The translations under genes were made by a program, and so were the position numbers. A stretch of DNA of 64,000 nt from contig NZ_JASCIS010000001.1 of assembly GCF_029968015.1 (NCBI RefSeq), forward strand, positions 124,001-188,000. The letters are read 5' to 3'. This stretch comes from Streptomyces luteolus (GTDB lineage Bacteria > Actinomycetota > Actinomycetes > Streptomycetales > Streptomycetaceae). The notes under the pieces were generated by a model, which was given only the letters and a program-made list of their open reading frames with translations, had not been told where the DNA came from and did not search any database. Positions within the stretch are counted from its first letter, which is position 1; each line of letters starts with the position of its first letter. Positions 62,292 to 64,000 of this stretch are shown in pieces.

Positions 62292-63263
62292 TCAGCCCCC
62301 GTCCGCCCCCCGCAGCACCGCCCCGATCTGCGCCGCGGCAGCGGACAAGTGGCGGCGTGCGTCGCGGAGTTGGGGATCGGTCACCCCGTGGTCGCGGGCC
62401 GCGTCGCGGATGTCGTCGCGGAAGCGGTCGAGCAGGCGGTCCAGGTCGCGGGCCGGGTCGCCCGTGGACTCCTCGCGTACCCACTCCGGCTCGGCGGGTT
62501 CCGATGGCGCGGCGGAGCCCGCCGCGGCGCCCGGCCTGCCGAAGCGGCCGAACTCCTTGGTGATCTCGGCCAGGCCCTCCCGCAGCCCCGTGGGCCAGTC
62601 CCCGCGCGCGAAGTGGTCCTGCACCTGGTCCTGTACGCGCTTCGCGATCCGCTGGACCTCGTCGCGCGCCTCGTCCTCGGCCTCCTTGGCCTGGCGGCGG
62701 GCGCGCTGGGCCTCGTCGCGGGCGCGGCGCGACTCGTCCTTGGCGCGGCGGGCCTGCTCCTTCCACTCCTGCTTGGCCCGGCGCAGCTCCTCCTTCGCCG
62801 CCCGCCAGGCCTCGCTGTCGCCGAACGAGCCCTCCCAGCCGGCCTTGCCGCCCGCCCCGCCGGACGCCGTTTCGCGCCGGGTCTCGCTCGCCGCCGCCCG
62901 CATCTCACGCCGCAGGTCCCCGGCGGCGCCGCGGACGTCGTCCCGGATCTCGGCGGCGAGCTCGGCGACGGAGGCGCGGATCTCCAGCTCAAGGTCGGCC
63001 AACTCGCCGCTGCGGTCGGCCAGTTCGGCCCGGCCCGCGTCGGTGATCGAGTAGACCTTGCGGCCGCCCTCCGTGGTGTGCGTGACCAGGCCCTCGGCCT
63101 CCAGCTTGGCCAGGCGCGGGTAGACGGTGCCCGCCGAGGGCGCGTACAGGCCCTGGAAGCGCTCCTCCAGGAGCCGGATCACCTCGTAGCCGTGGCGCGG
63201 CGCCTCGTCCAGGAGCTTGAGGAGGTAGAGGCGCAGGCGGCCGTGGGCGAAGACGGGGGGCAT
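62292..63263 (-). CDS. PadR-family regulator with long coiled-coil tail
   Basis: A 323-aa protein. An N-terminal PadR winged helix (LKLLDEAPRHGYEVIRLLEE, YAPSAGTVYPRLAKLEAEGL) is followed by about 190 residues of charged coiled coil (EELRRAKQEWKEQARRAKDE and similar) and a short C-terminal helical region. PadR proteins repress detoxification or envelope genes; the long tail is characteristic of an actinobacterial subgroup. One base separates it from the upstream DUF4097 gene, so they form an operon. Confidence 0.88.
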   Translation of the reverse strand: MPPVFAHGRLRLYLLKLLDEAPRHGYEVIRLLEERFQGLYAPSAGTVYPRLAKLEAEGLVTHTTEGGRKVYSITDAGRAELADRSGELADLELEIRASVAELAAEIRDDVRGAAGDLRREMRAAASETRRETASGGAGGKAGWEGSFGDSEAWRAAKEELRRAKQEWKEQARRAKDESRRARDEAQRARRQAKEAEDEARDEVQRIAKRVQDQVQDHFARGDWPTGLREGLAEITKEFGRFGRPGAAAGSAAPSEPAEPEWVREESTGDPARDLDRLLDRFRDDIRDAARDHGVTDPQLRDARRHLSAAAAQIGAVLRGADGG

Positions 63264-63264
63264 G

Positions 63265-64000
63265 TCAGAGCACCTTCCCGGTCGTGCTGTCACCGGCCGG
63301 CGGGCTGTCCGCCGGGGGTGTGTCCGTAGGAGGATTGTTCCCGTCCGCTTGTGGGTCCGGTGCGTCGGGGGTGGGGCCCTCGCCGTGTGTCCCGTACGCC
63401 TCCGGCTGCGGGCGGCGCAGCAGGGCGATGGCGCCGGAGACCGTGGTGGCCCTGAGCGTGCCCGTGCCGGCGCCGAGACGGCCGGTGATCTTCTTCGTGC
63501 CCCACGCGCCGCCGACCCGCAGGTCCTCGAACGCGTTGGAGACCGTGCCGCTCGTCGTGTCCGCCTCCACGACCGCGTCCGCCGGGTGCGGGAGCCGGAT
63601 CGCGATCTCGCCGGAGACGCTCGACAGCCGTACGTCGGGGGCGCGGTCCGAGCCGTCCAGGTCCACGATCATGTCGCCGCTGACGGACTCCGCCCGTACG
63701 GACGCGCCCGCCGCGACGACCGTCAGGTCGCCGGAGACCGAGCTGAACTTCAAGTCGCCGGTCACGCCCTGCACTTCCACCGTGCCGCTCACCGTCTCCG
63801 CCCGCACGTCGCCGGACAGGCCGGACAGGGTGGTCTCGCCGTTGACGCCCCGGACGGCGGTGCGGCCCTCGACGCCGGAGACCATGGCGCTCGCGCCGAC
63901 CGTGCCGACCTCGACGTCCGTGCCCGACGGCACCGCGAGCGAGACCACCGCGTGCCGTCGCCGGCCCTTGGGGTCCAGCCACTTGAGGAAGCCCTTCCAG
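63265..64000 (-). CDS. DUF4097-type beta-repeat protein, 5' end outside the window
   Basis: At least 244 codons, continuing past the window edge (the frame is open to the last base, with LKWLDPKGRRRHAVVSLAVP). Repeated short strands of the form VSGDLTV, VSGEIAI, VSGTVEV build a beta-helix-like DUF4097 domain. The C-terminal ~45 residues are Pro/Asp/Thr-rich and disordered. DUF4097 proteins often accompany PadR or anti-sigma-like regulators; role unknown. An internal GTG at 63948 is not the true start. Confidence 0.85.
   Translation of the reverse strand, partial: WKGFLKWLDPKGRRRHAVVSLAVPSGTDVEVGTVGASAMVSGVEGRTAVRGVNGETTLSGLSGDVRAETVSGTVEVQGVTGDLKFSSVSGDLTVVAAGASVRAESVSGDMIVDLDGSDRAPDVRLSSVSGEIAIRLPHPADAVVEADTTSGTVSNAFEDLRVGGAWGTKKITGRLGAGTGTLRATTVSGAIALLRRPQPEAYGTHGEGPTPDAPDPQADGNNPPTDTPPADSPPAGDSTTGKVL

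Overview
The window is high-GC actinobacterial chromosome, almost certainly Streptomyces. Genes are tightly packed, GTG starts and 4-base ATGA/GTGA overlaps are frequent, and the gene order matches what I recall of the Streptomyces coelicolor sigR to sodN region: sigR-rsrA, def, nrdAB, dasR-dasABCD, nagB, wblE, sigH with its anti-sigma gene, and sodN-sodX. Species cannot be fixed without a search.

Layout: 0-7.9 kb holds an SRAP DNA-protein crosslink protein, a hydrolase, the thiol-stress pair sigR-rsrA with a perfect SigR promoter, two HD-domain membrane proteins, a TPR protein and peptide deformylase. 7.9-13.6 kb holds class Ia ribonucleotide reductase (nrdAB) under a cobalamin riboswitch, and a Na+/solute symporter with its small partner. 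13.8-20.7 kb is the GlcNAc/chitobiose regulon (DasR, DasABC transporter, DasD hexosaminidase, NagB) with DasR operators. 20.9-31.3 kb carries a TetR regulator, a PdtaS-like sensor kinase, WblE, a lipid kinase, SigH with its anti-sigma factor, a UBP zinc finger, a Na+/H+ antiporter, a PLP deaminase and an amidase. 32.1-34.7 kb is a Family 2B encapsulin shell gene (cyclic-nucleotide-domain insertion) overlapping a polyprenyl synthase, its likely cargo. 35-40.8 kb holds a GNAT enzyme, a DHFR-like reductase, a DGPF protein with an ECF42-type sigma factor, an ATP-grasp protein, and a MarR regulator divergent from an AhpD-like protein.

The most striking region is 40.8-50.7 kb. A perfect 92-bp direct repeat (40815-40906 and 50590-50681) brackets 9.7 kb of foreign-looking DNA. 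The right copy contains the last codons, stop and terminator hairpin of sodN, so the insert looks like a genomic island integrated at the 3' end of sodN. I find no integrase in it. Its left half is a minus-strand operon of four genes: a protein with two GHKL ATPase domains, a receiver-domain protein, a ComEC-like metallo-beta-lactamase-fold protein and an N6-adenine DNA methyltransferase. I propose this as a candidate undescribed signalling/defence system. The right half has an ASCH protein, a class I lysyl-tRNA-synthetase-like protein, a truncated HATPase gene abutting a truncated TPR regulator, a methyltransferase and a methyltransferase remnant cut at the repeat.

50.6-64 kb returns to the core chromosome: sodN-sodX, a CGNR regulator, a methyltransferase, a polar amino-acid ABC transporter, malic enzyme, a PhoD phosphatase, a zinc-type dehydrogenase, an HTH/Clp-N pair with a double operator, and a PadR regulator with a DUF4097 protein running off the edge. 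Short tandem repeats (14-24 bp units) recur at gene borders across the window. I saw no tRNA, rRNA, CRISPR array or insertion sequence.
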